Source: Peribacillus sp. ACCC06369 (GTDB lineage: Bacteria > Bacillota > Bacilli > Bacillales > DSM-1321). From it: a DNA stretch of 64,000 nucleotides. A program made the position numbers and the translations under genes. Position 1 is the first letter of the stretch. Each line of letters begins with the position of its first letter. The notes under the pieces were generated by a model. The model saw only the letters and a list, made by a program, of their open reading frames with translations. It ran no database searches and was not told where the DNA came from. The DNA lies in contig NZ_JAUCEN010000002.1 in assembly GCF_030348945.1 (NCBI RefSeq), positions 682,001 through 746,000 on the forward strand, written 5' to 3'. This document shows positions 8,775-17,025 of this stretch, in pieces.

Positions 8775-8981
8775 ATGTCAAATAGATTTCAGTTCGGTTT
8801 CATCCTGATTTTAATAGCTTTCTTAATATCGATTACTTTTAGCTTTAACCCTAAATTATTAATACCTAAAGGATATGATTTAGCTACTGATGGTCTGGTA
8901 GTAGCCAGAACCTTGATGATTATTTTTTCGTTGTATTTATTAGTTAAAATAGGGGATTTGATTATAAACAAAAAAGAGTAG
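8775..8981 (+). CDS. Small two-helix membrane protein
   Basis: A 68-residue protein with two hydrophobic helices (FGFILILIAFLISITF and LMIIFSLYLLVKIGDLI) separated by a short loop, and a basic tail NKKE. AAGGCGG at 8761-8767 is too close to an upstream ATG at 8769 but 7 nt from the ATG at 8775, which I choose. The gene starts just after the tandem repeat and ends before a strong hairpin. I do not recognise the family. Confidence 0.6.
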   Translation: MSNRFQFGFILILIAFLISITFSFNPKLLIPKGYDLATDGLVVARTLMIIFSLYLLVKIGDLIINKKE

Positions 8982-9052
8982 TAGTCTAAAATGAGACTTC
9001 CTATAATCAATCTTGAGAAAAAGGACATTATGCTTTGGATGTCGATTATAAA

Positions 9053-9082
9053 GGAAGGCTCAGTCTTTTGACTGAGCCTTCC
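9053..9082. terminator. Hairpin between convergent genes
   Basis: GGAAGGCTCAGTC (9053-9065) and its exact complement (9070-9082) form a 13-bp stem with a TTTT loop, between the small membrane gene and the convergent symporter gene. There is no long T run on either side, so it is a plausible bidirectional terminator on stem strength alone. Confidence 0.6.
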
Positions 9083-9131
9083 GATGCTCTTCTAATGTTT
9101 CTTTATCCAAAATAAACAGCCAATGAGCGCT

Positions 9132-10610
9132 TCATATATCGTTAACGGATTTAGGTTCCAACTGAACCGCGTACTTCCTGTAAGCAAGACTTACTGTTAT
9201 CATCACAAGGAAATTGATTGCCAAGGCAATGATTCCGACATTCAAATCTTTTGCTGCTTGTGGCAAGGATGGAAACAAGGTCCCTATTGTTGAATGACTG
9301 AGTGTAATGCAGATTACGATGGCTAATCCGGTGACGATGCCGGCGATTGCGCCATATTTATTGATTGGATTATTCTTCTTCAGACTAAAGAGAAGGGAAG
9401 GGAATAGCTGTGTAATGAGACTGTATCCCATGAGAATTAATGCTGACATCGTTTCGCCGCCGTTTAAGGTGAAGTAGACAGCTATAAGGGCAATGATGGG
9501 AACAAGGAACTTTGCCAATCTTACAACGTGCCGATCGGATACTGTAGGTACGAATTCCTTATAGACATTTTTCGCGAGCAGTGTAGCGACGCTCATCAAA
9601 AGCATGGATCCAGGCACCAATGCGGTCAGCAATCCAGCTCCGCCGATTATGCCTATGAACCATGGATCAAAGGTCTCGATCGAAAGGCGCAGCAATGAGA
9701 GGTCTGCATCTGCCCCAACGAGTCCAGGCACTTTCAATATAGCTGTAAACCCTACAAAAAAGACGAATAACAGCATGAGTGTATATAAAGGGCTGATGAT
9801 GGCATTTTTTCGAAATACCTTCCCGCTGCGCGCTGAATAAACAGCGCTGAAAACTTGGGGCCACATATAGAAACCGAATACGAGCAATATTACCGTGGAG
9901 ATAAACCATGAAACGCTAAGTCCCTGCTCAGGGAACTTTAGAAAACCGGGTTTTGCCGCATCAATCGCTTCAAACATCGGCTGAAATCCACCAAAGTAAT
10001 GAATGGGCAGATAAATCCCTAAGAATCCTATAATGGCAATCATCATGATATCTTTTATGACTGCTGTCCAAACTGAACCGTGTATACCGGATATCATCAC
10101 ATAAATGGTAAGGCTGATCGCCCCCATCCAAACCGCCGCGGACATTGAGATGGCACCATAAGAAGCTTCTGAGACAATGATCCCCAAACCTTTCAGCTGC
10201 ACGACGATCACTGGAATCATCGACACCACACCGACAAGCGCAGCCAAAATTCCTAAACTAGGACTCTTATATTTGCTTACAAAGAAATCGGATTGAGACA
10301 TCAGTTTATTTTCTTTGGCATATTTCCATATTTCCGGAAGGAGCCAATAGGATAATACGTAAGACAAAGTAATGTAAATAAGAACATATAGAGCGGGTGC
10401 GCCCTTGCCATAAGCCCAGCCGCTGCCGCCAAGGAAGGAGAAGGTCGTATAGATTTCCCCAGCCATCAGCAGAAAGACGAATATTGCACCAAAACCACGT
10501 CCGCCCACCGTCCATTGTTCCAAGTCCATATCTTTTCCTTTTGAAGAGCGAATGCCTAAAAATATCGACAGAAGTAAAAATGCTAAAATGATTAAGAGAG
10601 CAATATTCAT
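9132..10610 (-). CDS. Sodium:solute symporter family (SSS) transporter
   Basis: A 492-residue integral membrane protein of about 13 helices with SSS-family features (GGRGFGAIFVFLLMAGEIYTT at the N-terminus, GLLTALVPGSMLLM in the middle). It would import a small organic solute with Na+. Its start codon overlaps the stop of the DUF3311 gene just upstream. The pair matches the B. subtilis YhjB/YhjC arrangement, in which a small two-helix DUF3311 protein precedes an SSS permease. Substrate not deducible. Confidence 0.85.
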   Translation of the reverse strand: MNIALLIILAFLLLSIFLGIRSSKGKDMDLEQWTVGGRGFGAIFVFLLMAGEIYTTFSFLGGSGWAYGKGAPALYVLIYITLSYVLSYWLLPEIWKYAKENKLMSQSDFFVSKYKSPSLGILAALVGVVSMIPVIVVQLKGLGIIVSEASYGAISMSAAVWMGAISLTIYVMISGIHGSVWTAVIKDIMMIAIIGFLGIYLPIHYFGGFQPMFEAIDAAKPGFLKFPEQGLSVSWFISTVILLVFGFYMWPQVFSAVYSARSGKVFRKNAIISPLYTLMLLFVFFVGFTAILKVPGLVGADADLSLLRLSIETFDPWFIGIIGGAGLLTALVPGSMLLMSVATLLAKNVYKEFVPTVSDRHVVRLAKFLVPIIALIAVYFTLNGGETMSALILMGYSLITQLFPSLLFSLKKNNPINKYGAIAGIVTGLAIVICITLSHSTIGTLFPSLPQAAKDLNVGIIALAINFLVMITVSLAYRKYAVQLEPKSVNDI

Positions 10611-10807
10611 TCCTGGTCACCTTCCCGATTCCTGGGATCCAGCTTATACATGATGCCCAAGATGCCAGAGGTAAGGACCACCCACATAGCCATCCAGAAC
10701 ATATTGAAAGGCATCCCTAATACATAAGGTTCTATTCTATTAACAAAAGGTAGAAATCCTAGTATGCCTATGAAAGGAACTAGAGTAAGGATATATATAA
10801 TCTTCAT
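10607..10807 (-). CDS. DUF3311 small membrane protein
   Basis: A 66-residue protein with two hydrophobic segments (IIYILTLVPFIGILGFLPF and FWMAMWVVLTSGILGIMYKL) and the DPRN tail common in DUF3311. Its TGA overlaps the ATG of the SSS symporter (ATGA), indicating translational coupling. DUF3311 proteins occur next to SSS transporters and probably act as an accessory subunit. GGAGGGG lies upstream of the ATG. Confidence 0.8.
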   Translation of the reverse strand: MKIIYILTLVPFIGILGFLPFVNRIEPYVLGMPFNMFWMAMWVVLTSGILGIMYKLDPRNREGDQE

Positions 10808-11050
10808 TAAACAAACCCCTCCGTATTAAATAAAGTGAAACGTCCACCAATGGGGTTTTTCTTCAATGCCACTGATGGATGGGTGAACCAAACGGGGAAG
10901 GGAAATTCATACATGATTGATTTCCCTTCTTTTACAAGTTCCGATGATATATATTAGCTTACACTATTTCGATATAAAATTTAATGTGGTTGCTTGATAT
11001 ATTTTTAGCAACCGAGTCCACTGATGGAAAGTTGAAGTGTTTGTTGAAAT

Positions 11051-11091
11051 GGATAAAGCCTTGAATTCATATTGAGTTCAAGGCTTTATCC
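11051..11091 (-). terminator. Long hairpin downstream of the riboswitch-controlled permease
   Basis: The arms 11051-11068 and 11074-11091 (GGATAAAGCCTTGAA core) pair over 18 bp with one G-T wobble, directly after the stop codon of the permease at 11097. This gives a likely terminator for that minus-strand transcript, although the T run is weak. Confidence 0.6.
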
Positions 11092-11096
11092 GTTTT

Positions 11097-12437
11097 CTAT
11101 CTTTTTTTCTGGTAGTTATATAGTATCACCAAGAGTATGAACCAGATTGGCGTCATGAGCAGTGATAGCCGTGTAGCTTCAGCGAATAGCATAACGATAA
11201 GGATGAACAGGAATAATCCTAAAATGACGTAATTGATAAAGGGTGTAAAAGGAGCCTTGAAAGTTGATGCGGCTCTTAGGTCAGGCCTTGTTTTCGAATA
11301 TTTGATATGGGAGATCAAGATTATGCTCCATACCCATATGAAACAGATGGCACTGATGGTCGTCACAACGGTAAATGCCTGTTCCGGTATCAGTTTGCTT
11401 AATAATGCCCCAAGTGATACAACGATTGTTGATGTAAACAAGGCATTGCTTGGAACAGCCTGTTTATTTAATTTTTCCAGTTTAGCAGGGGCTTCGCCAC
11501 TCCTGCTTAACGTATAGAGTATTCGGCTTGTTGAAAATAAACCGCTGTTGCATGCAGAAGCAGCAGATGTCAAAACGACGAAGTTGATGATCCCTGCAGC
11601 TACAGGAATGCCGATTAACGCAAAGACCTCTACAAATGGGCTGCTCGTGGAATCCAGTTGAGTCCATGGGTTGACGCAGAGAATGACGAATATGGCACCC
11701 ACATAGAAAAGTAAAATCCGGACAGGGATTTTATTGATGGCAGACGGAATGTTCTTTCTCGGGTTCGCCGTTTCTGCTGCGGAAACCCCGACCAATTCGA
11801 CACCTACAAAGGAGAAGACGACCAACTGTAAAGATAACAGGAATCCGGAAATGCCATTGGGGAACATGCCTCCATGATTCCATAGGTTCGTTAGGGAAAC
11901 CGTTCCGGTATTGGTATTGAAGCCGATGATCAATAAGATGATACCTACGATGATCAAGGCGATGATCGTGATTACTTTAATGATGGCAAACCAGAATTCC
12001 AATTCGCCAAATAACTTAACGGTCAATAGGTTCAATCCTAACAGGGTGACCAGGCATATTAGAGCCGGAATCCATTGAGGGATATCGAACCAGTATTGTA
12101 TATAGACACCGACAGCTATGATATCGGCCATTGCGGTCATGATCCAACAGAACCAATAGGTCCAACCGGTCACGAAGCCAGCCCATGGACCGACATATTC
12201 GGTTGCGAATTCAGTGAATGACGTATACCCTGCATTGGATAAGAGCAATTCGCCTAGGGCCCTCATCACAAAAAACAAAGCAATCCCTATTATCAGATAG
12301 GAGAAGATGATGGATGGACCTGCCAATTGTATGGCTTTTCCGGATCCTAAAAATAAACCGGTACCAATTGTTCCTCCTATTGCAATCAGTTGTACATGAC
12401 GATTTTTTAAATCTCTTTTTAATTCCTGTTTAGCCAA
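11097..12437 (-). CDS. APC-family amino acid permease under glycine riboswitch control
   Basis: A 446-residue, 12-helix amino acid permease of the AAT group: consensus GGTIGTGLFLGSGKAI at residues 18-33 and GVELVGVSAAETANPRKNIP in helix 6. A glycine aptamer and an intrinsic terminator lie 150-280 nt upstream on the same strand, so the transcript responds to glycine. That makes glycine, or a close small amino acid, the likely substrate, in uptake or efflux. Start is the ATG at 12437. The fold is shared with the plus-strand permease at 13254, but the two are diverged paralogues, not recent copies. Confidence 0.85.
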   Translation of the reverse strand: MAKQELKRDLKNRHVQLIAIGGTIGTGLFLGSGKAIQLAGPSIIFSYLIIGIALFFVMRALGELLLSNAGYTSFTEFATEYVGPWAGFVTGWTYWFCWIMTAMADIIAVGVYIQYWFDIPQWIPALICLVTLLGLNLLTVKLFGELEFWFAIIKVITIIALIIVGIILLIIGFNTNTGTVSLTNLWNHGGMFPNGISGFLLSLQLVVFSFVGVELVGVSAAETANPRKNIPSAINKIPVRILLFYVGAIFVILCVNPWTQLDSTSSPFVEVFALIGIPVAAGIINFVVLTSAASACNSGLFSTSRILYTLSRSGEAPAKLEKLNKQAVPSNALFTSTIVVSLGALLSKLIPEQAFTVVTTISAICFIWVWSIILISHIKYSKTRPDLRAASTFKAPFTPFINYVILGLFLFILIVMLFAEATRLSLLMTPIWFILLVILYNYQKKR

Positions 12438-12584
12438 TTTGTACGCCCCCGTCTTTTATGGTCTTGATAGTGAATGATTTCAAACCTGCTTGGTCTTGGA
12501 GAGAGGGACGTGATTTTTCGCCCAGCTTGCATTTCCCAATGGTTTTTTTCACGAGTGTTGTTTCCGCCAATCACAAAGTGGACA

Positions 12585-12617
12585 ATAAAAAAAGAGATTG
12601 GATAATACCAATCTCTT
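12585..12617 (-). terminator. Intrinsic terminator of the glycine riboswitch (expression platform)
   Basis: On the minus strand AAGAGATTGG (12617-12608) pairs with CCAATCTCTT (12601-12592) around a 6-nt loop and is followed by TTTTTTAT. It lies between the aptamer and the permease start, about 150 nt before the ATG, as expected for transcriptional control. Confidence 0.8.
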
Positions 12618-12652
12618 AAAGGGTTCAGAATAACAATTTATCATTCGTTACT

Positions 12653-12717
12653 CTTCTGTCCTTTTGCCTGAGATTGTGAATCCTTCGGCGCTGCATCTTG
12701 TACAGTCTCTCCAGAAG
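12653..12717 (-). ncRNA. Glycine riboswitch aptamer
   Basis: Read on the minus strand from 12717, the sequence holds the conserved glycine-aptamer elements in order: P1 CTTCTG, GGAGAGAC, GCGCCGAAGGA, CTCAGGCAAAAGGACAG, and the closing P1 strand CAGAAG at 12658-12653. Only one complete aptamer is evident; a short hairpin (GAATGATAA/TTATTC) follows, as in singlet-type glycine riboswitches. It lies upstream of an APC permease rather than the usual gcvT operon. Confidence 0.9.
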
Positions 12718-13253
12718 CTGCTCCTGCTATAGTGTCATCCATAGCGTTCATCGCTTGCTTGTATGCGGTTGTGTGAAAATGTCAGTCAGTGATAATCTTC
12801 CACTGCTAAATCATTCATTATACTTATAAAATAATATTGGAATTCTATCATTTATTTTTTCGGAGGTCAACAAATTTTTGCATTTACAACACTTCTTGAA
12901 ATGGTTTAAATTTTTATAAACATTCACTTGCGAAGGTTTGAATGGGCTCCAATCAGAAGTGATTGTTTCCTGCTCTTTTTGTACTATCACTATTATAAAA
13001 TACTGATCATCACTTTTTTAAAATGATAATTTTTGATTGGGAATATCAACAAGATATTTTTGGCAACTGTTTATTTGAAAAATACATTTGTATTTTTACA
13101 GAATATTTACTATTATAAGATAAGAAAACAAAATTAAAGTGTTATGCAAATGATTAGGATAAAGCATTTTTAACCGCAATAATAATAGAGAGTCGATTGG
13201 TGGAAAGGATATTAATATCATTGCCGCTAATATTGCATCTGGGGGAGTTAAAC
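12718..13253. other. Divergent intergenic region between the two permeases
   Basis: No gene is visible in these 536 bases. On the minus strand a perfect TATAAT (12822-12817) lies about 100 nt before the aptamer and may be the riboswitch promoter. The plus side is very AT-rich and leads into GGGGGAG at 13241-13247, the ribosome binding site of the next gene. Confidence 0.4.
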
Positions 13254-14642
13254 ATGTCAAATAAGGAATTAAAGAGAGGGCTGGAGGCACGTCATATTCA
13301 AATGATAGCCTTGGGCGGAACCATCGGGGTTGGGTTATTCATGGGATCGGCGAGCACGATCAAATGGACTGGGCCCTCTGTCATGCTCGCTTATGCCATC
13401 GCAGGTATATTTATATTTTTCATCATGCGCTCTATGGGGGAGATGCTATATTTAGAACCGACTACAGGTTCTTTTGCAACCTTTGCGAGCAGCTATATAC
13501 ATCCTTTGGCTGGTTATATGACTGCTTGGAGCAATTGGTTTCAATGGGTAATCGTCGGAATGTCCGAAATCATCGCCGTTGGAATGTATATGCAGTATTG
13601 GTTCCCGGAGTTACCAGCTTGGATACCAGGTGTGGTCGCCATGATCATCTTGGGGGCGGCAAACCTCATTTCCGTAAAATCTTTCGGGGAATTTGAGTTT
13701 TGGTTTGCGCTTATAAAAATAATTACGATTGTATTGATGATCATTGCCGGTTTTGGCCTTATTTTCTTTGGCATAGGGAATGGGGGGGATGCGATTGGAT
13801 TATCGAATCTTTGGGCAAATGGCGGCTTCTTTACGGGAGGTTGGACAGGATTCTTCTTTGCGCTTTCCCTTGTCGTGGCTTCCTATCAAGGCGTTGAGCT
13901 TATCGGCATCACAGCCGGAGAAGCGAAAGATCCAACAAAGACCGTAACAAAAGCGATCCAATCAATCATATGGCGCATTCTAATTTTCTATATTGGCGCT
14001 ATCTTCGTCATCGTGACGGTTTATCCTTGGGATAAACTGGATGACATCGGAAGTCCATTCGTTTCAACCTTTGCTAAAATCGGTATCACTGCAGCGGCAG
14101 GCATCATTAACTTTGTCGTAATCACTGCCGCAATGTCTGGATGCAACAGTGGGATTTTCAGTGCAGGGCGTATGCTTTACACTCTAGCATTGAATGGCCA
14201 AGCTCCTAAAATCTTTGCAAAAGTATCTAAAAATGGAGTGCCGGCATATTGTACGATAGCTGTATTATTAGGATTGGGCATCGGGGTTATCCTGAATTAC
14301 CTTGCACCCCCGCAATTATTCCTTTATGTGTACAGTGCGAGTGTTTTACCCGGGATGATTCCATGGTTTGTCTTACTTATCAGTGAGCTTAAATTCAGAA
14401 AGGTAAATGCTGTTGAAATGGAAAAACATCCGTTCAAAATGCCGTTGGCCCCTTACAGTAACTATGCGACAATTGCCTTTTTACTGATGGTGCTGGTTGG
14501 TATGTGGGTCAATCCGAGTACCCGGATTTCCTTGATTGTCGGGATCGTTTTCCTAGTCTTGGTCGCAGCGAGTTATTACCTGCTGAAAATGGATAAACGA
14601 ACTCCATTGGAAGTTAAATCCGATGATGAGATTTCTGGATAA
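13254..14642 (+). CDS. APC-family amino acid permease (AAT group)
   Basis: A 462-residue, 12-helix permease beginning [20 protein letters not shown] with [15 protein letters not shown] after it, the AAT-group signature also seen in GabP, RocE and lysine/proline permeases. [17 protein letters not shown] marks helix 6. The open frame extends upstream to 13197, but GGGGGAG at 13241 fixes the ATG at 13254. A strong terminator follows the stop, so it is a single-gene unit. Substrate is not deducible. Confidence 0.9.
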   Translation: MSNKELKRGLEARHIQMIALGGTIGVGLFMGSASTIKWTGPSVMLAYAIAGIFIFFIMRSMGEMLYLEPTTGSFATFASSYIHPLAGYMTAWSNWFQWVIVGMSEIIAVGMYMQYWFPELPAWIPGVVAMIILGAANLISVKSFGEFEFWFALIKIITIVLMIIAGFGLIFFGIGNGGDAIGLSNLWANGGFFTGGWTGFFFALSLVVASYQGVELIGITAGEAKDPTKTVTKAIQSIIWRILIFYIGAIFVIVTVYPWDKLDDIGSPFVSTFAKIGITAAAGIINFVVITAAMSGCNSGIFSAGRMLYTLALNGQAPKIFAKVSKNGVPAYCTIAVLLGLGIGVILNYLAPPQLFLYVYSASVLPGMIPWFVLLISELKFRKVNAVEMEKHPFKMPLAPYSNYATIAFLLMVLVGMWVNPSTRISLIVGIVFLVLVAASYYLLKMDKRTPLEVKSDDEISG

Positions 14643-14676
14643 GGTACGAAAGCATAAAGCGTTAAAATACTTTTTA

Positions 14677-14714
14677 AAAAGCCCTTCTCTTGATCGAGAG
14701 GGGCTTTTTTTTTG
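14677..14714 (+). terminator. Rho-independent terminator
   Basis: A stem AAAAGCCCTTCTC / GAGAGGGGCTTTT (one mismatch) followed by nine Ts, 35 bp after the permease stop. Confidence 0.9.
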
Positions 14715-14737
14715 CCTTTGTGGATCAATTGTTGGAA

Positions 14738-14772
14738 ATCACGAGTAAATGCGTGGAAATCACGAGTGAACC
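14738..14772. repeat. Two-unit copy of the CACGAGTA repeat
   Basis: Two units (aaatCACGAGTAaatgcgtgg, aaatCACGAGTgaa) of the same family as the array at 8309-8680. They abut the truncated 5' end of the oxidase relic. Confidence 0.8.
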
Positions 14773-14774
14773 TG

Positions 14775-15158
14775 CGATGAAGCATTTTCTAGAAAATACT
14801 CCAAATGAAAATGCAGCAATTTGGCACCAATCCATAGGGGTCGCTGGTCGTTCGGACCCAAATGAAACGGCTTTTTATTATCGGGATGCCATCATCGCCC
14901 GGGAGTATCTGGCTACATGGACCAATCCAGAAGAAGAGCGTGAAAACATCCAGTGGATCAAGGAACTTAAATGCGCTTTGGCTTCATATACTACCGGTGA
15001 CTACGTGAATTGGCCGGATACTCTCATCAAAAATTGGCCAACTGCGTACTATGGAGAAAAATTCAAACGGCTTCGAGAAGTGAAAACGAGGTATGTAAGA
15101 TCCATACAATACGTTTAAGTTCCCTCAAAGCATACCCCCATTAAATAAGTGGTGTTGA
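14775..15158 (+). pseudogene. 3' relic of a FAD-linked (berberine-bridge type) oxidoreductase
   Basis: From about 14775 the frame encodes the C-terminal berberine-bridge-like (BBE) region of FAD-binding oxidoreductases: YVNWPDTLIKNWPTAYYGEKF then RLREVKTRY. The rest of a normal 450-residue enzyme, including the FAD domain, is absent; sequence upstream is terminator and repeat. At 15095-15098 an extra GTAA throws the frame. The shifted frame from 15099 continues as DPYNTFKFPQSIPP, exactly the expected family ending, to a TGA at 15156. So the gene is both 5'-truncated and frameshifted. Any product would be an inactive fragment. Confidence 0.8.
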
Positions 15159-15190
15159 AAAGGCTTGGTTGGACCAAAAACATCCGTTAT

Positions 15191-15224
15191 AAAAAGGCCT
15201 ATTCCTAAATTTGGATATAGGCCT
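15191..15224 (-). terminator. Intrinsic terminator
   Basis: On the minus strand AGGCCTAT (15224-15217) pairs with ATAGGCCT (15202-15195) and is followed by TTTTT, 45 bp past the stop of the 70-residue gene. Confidence 0.75.
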
Positions 15225-15268
15225 CTTTCATCTTGTTTTGAATCAATTAATCGAGATAATACCCAAAA

Positions 15269-15481
15269 TCACTCTGCTTGCGGAGCTTGTACTGTACTGT
15301 AAACCTGATTTACGGAAGATTGGGCTTGTGCGATTTCTTGAGCAGCTTGTTTAATGGCTTCTTGTGCCAAAGTTGGATCAGAGGAAGATTTTTCTATTGC
15401 TTGTGAAAGTAAGGTTTGCGTAAGGGTAACGTTTGCTTTTGCTTGATTTAATTGATTGATATCAATTTGTTGTTGAGGCAT
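15269..15481 (-). CDS. Small Gln/Ala-rich helical protein, unknown function
   Basis: A 70-residue protein with no hydrophobic segment, rich in Gln, Ala and Ser (INQLNQAKANVTLTQTLL, AQEAIKQAAQEIAQAQSS). The heptad-like spacing suggests a coiled coil. AAGGAGAG sits 8 nt before the ATG and its own terminator follows, so it is a real single-gene unit. I do not recognise the family. Confidence 0.65.
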   Translation of the reverse strand: MPQQQIDINQLNQAKANVTLTQTLLSQAIEKSSSDPTLAQEAIKQAAQEIAQAQSSVNQVYSTVQAPQAE

Positions 15482-15903
15482 GTAGTTTCTCTCCTTATGT
15501 CATAATTTGAATTACTCCATTAGGATGACCCTTCTTTTCTTTTTTATAAGGAGAAAAAATATATAACGTAGACAGGAAGGACTGAAACTGCCAAGTCCAT
15601 TGGGATAAACAATTTAAATAAACTATGCAAAATTTATCGCGCAATCGGGAAAAAAGATACACCCTTAGGATTGAAAAACGGGAAGAAAGAGAATGAAATT
15701 ATTAGTTTTATTTACTTAGAATCCTTAAATTTTCATCTTTATAAATAGTATTATGTTCCTTGAATATCATATTGTATGAAATCGCAATAAATATATCGTG
15801 ACTTGTTGGTTGTACAGTTAATTAAATTACACTTTACTTATTGGTTTTATAAGATTAAAATCGGAGAAAGAATTATTATAAAAGATGAGCTGATTGGACA
15901 ACC
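15482..15903. other. Intergenic region upstream of the LysR gene
   Basis: No gene is visible on either strand. The region is AT-rich and should hold the divergent promoters of the small gene at 15269 and of the LysR gene. I looked for a CymR-type site (ATNGG core with upstream TAAWNC) and found only a poor match near 15838-15845. Confidence 0.3.
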
Positions 15904-15941
15904 AAAAGCTCCTGAACGCGATAAGCGAACAGGAGCTTTTT
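15904..15941 (+). terminator. Terminator-like hairpin in the leader of the LysR gene (possible attenuator)
   Basis: AAAAGCTCCTG (15904-15914) and CAGGAGCTTTT (15930-15940) form a perfect 11-bp stem with a 15-nt loop, running into five Ts. It lies only 30 bp before the LysR start codon with no gene ending upstream on this strand, so it may attenuate the regulator's own transcript. Confidence 0.5.
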
Positions 15942-15971
15942 GCGTTCATTTTGGAAAAAGGAGTTGGGGAG

Positions 15972-16883
15972 ATGAATATTGATCATATTGAAGCTTTTAT
16001 GTATGTTGTTCATTTTAATAGTTTTCATAAAGCAGCAGAGGCACTGTTTTTATCACAGCCGACGGTTTCGGCAAGAATTAAGACGCTTGAGAGTGAACTC
16101 GATTCAGAACTATTTGAGAGGCAAGGGAGAGGGATTATTTTAACGGAAAAAGGGAAAGCGTTCATTCCATTTGCGGAACAAATTATTCGTACCTTTCAAC
16201 AGGGGAAAAAACAGTTGAAAACAGGAAGCGATCTGGAGGAAATAACGATAGGGGCTAATATCATTACATCGCAATACTTTATTCCATTTGCTCTTCCTCT
16301 ATGGAAAAAGGAAAACCCTAATTTACGCTTTAAATTTATTTCAGCAACAAATGATGCATTAATTGATAAGTTGCTTCAGAAAAAGGTTGATATAGCATTT
16401 ATGAAGGATGTTACACATAGTGGTCTGCAAAATCACAAGACCCTTGATAATTCGATACGTTTAGTAGTGTATCCAGGACATCCATTTCAAGTTGAAACAG
16501 AGCTAACGGTGCAAGTATTAGCAATGGAGCCGTTGGTATTTTTTGAGTGTGGTGCGTTTGACTGGAACCACGTTAATAAAATTTTTGAAGTGTCAAATGT
16601 AGAGCCGCGTATTGAATTTCAGGTTGATCACTTGGAAGTGGCGAAATCGCTAATTCTTAGCAGAAGCTGTATCGGATTTTTACCGTATTTATGTATTAAA
16701 AAAGAGTTAGAACAGGGAACTTTGGTTGAAGTTGATGTGTCACATTTAATCAAGATAAAGCAGCACATCTATCTGACTCATTTAAATCACGGGATGGAAG
16801 CACCCTTACTATGGAATGACATTCTTTTATCAATACGGAAATTTGAACAAGACCATCATCAATCACAGACACAATCTAATTGA
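15972..16883 (+). CDS. LysR-type regulator of the organosulfur operons (AscR/YtlI-like)
   Basis: A 303-residue LysR-type protein: N-terminal helix-turn-helix (residues 1-60, FHKAAEALFLSQPTVSARIKTLE) and a periplasmic-binding-like effector domain. The open frame reaches back to 15894, but GGAGTTGGGGAG before the ATG at 15972 fixes the start. It directly precedes a cluster like that activated by AscR (YtlI) in B. subtilis, so it is probably the activator of the sulfur genes. The TTGATAGA inverted repeat overlaps its stop codon and recurs before the second sulfur operon. Effector unknown; O-acetylserine and related sulfur-status metabolites are candidates for this family. Confidence 0.8.
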   Translation: MNIDHIEAFMYVVHFNSFHKAAEALFLSQPTVSARIKTLESELDSELFERQGRGIILTEKGKAFIPFAEQIIRTFQQGKKQLKTGSDLEEITIGANIITSQYFIPFALPLWKKENPNLRFKFISATNDALIDKLLQKKVDIAFMKDVTHSGLQNHKTLDNSIRLVVYPGHPFQVETELTVQVLAMEPLVFFECGAFDWNHVNKIFEVSNVEPRIEFQVDHLEVAKSLILSRSCIGFLPYLCIKKELEQGTLVEVDVSHLIKIKQHIYLTHLNHGMEAPLLWNDILLSIRKFEQDHHQSQTQSN

Positions 16884-16900
16884 TAGATATTTTCTATCAA
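16880..16900. promoter_or_regulatory. Inverted-repeat operator, sulfur operon 1
   Basis: TTGATAGA (16880-16887) and TCTATCAA (16893-16900) make a perfect 8-bp palindrome with a 5-bp spacer, containing a LysR-type T-N11-A core. It starts 50 bp upstream of a -35 box, the usual position for LysR activators, and overlaps the LysR stop codon. The same half-sites recur at 25483-25524 at the same distance from an alike promoter. Confidence 0.7.
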
Positions 16901-16929
16901 TACAATATTTTTTCCTATTAGTTAAACCA

Positions 16930-16959
16930 TTGCCATTAACATGCTTTAGGTGTTAGGAT
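16930..16959 (+). promoter_or_regulatory. Promoter of sulfur operon 1
   Basis: -35 TTGCCA (16930-16935), 18-bp spacer, -10 TAGGAT (16954-16959) in the context TGTTAGGAT. Spacing and the TGTTAGGAT element are identical to the promoter at 25533-25562. The weak -10 and long spacer fit an activator-dependent promoter. Confidence 0.65.
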
Positions 16960-17025
16960 AAATCAAAATTATTAAATTGTTATTATTCATATCAGTATAC
17001 TTTGAATTGAAGCGGAGGAGAGAAT

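Noticed and set aside
8269..8781. 170-residue minus-strand ORF and a 108-residue plus-strand ORF across the CACGAGTA array
   Set aside because: Repeat units of about 21 bp give open frames on both strands by chance. The products are pure translated repeat, with no ribosome binding site or family resemblance.
15700..15900. CymR-type sulfur operator before the LysR gene
   Set aside because: Only an ATTGG core with poor flanking matches was seen, well within chance for AT-rich DNA.
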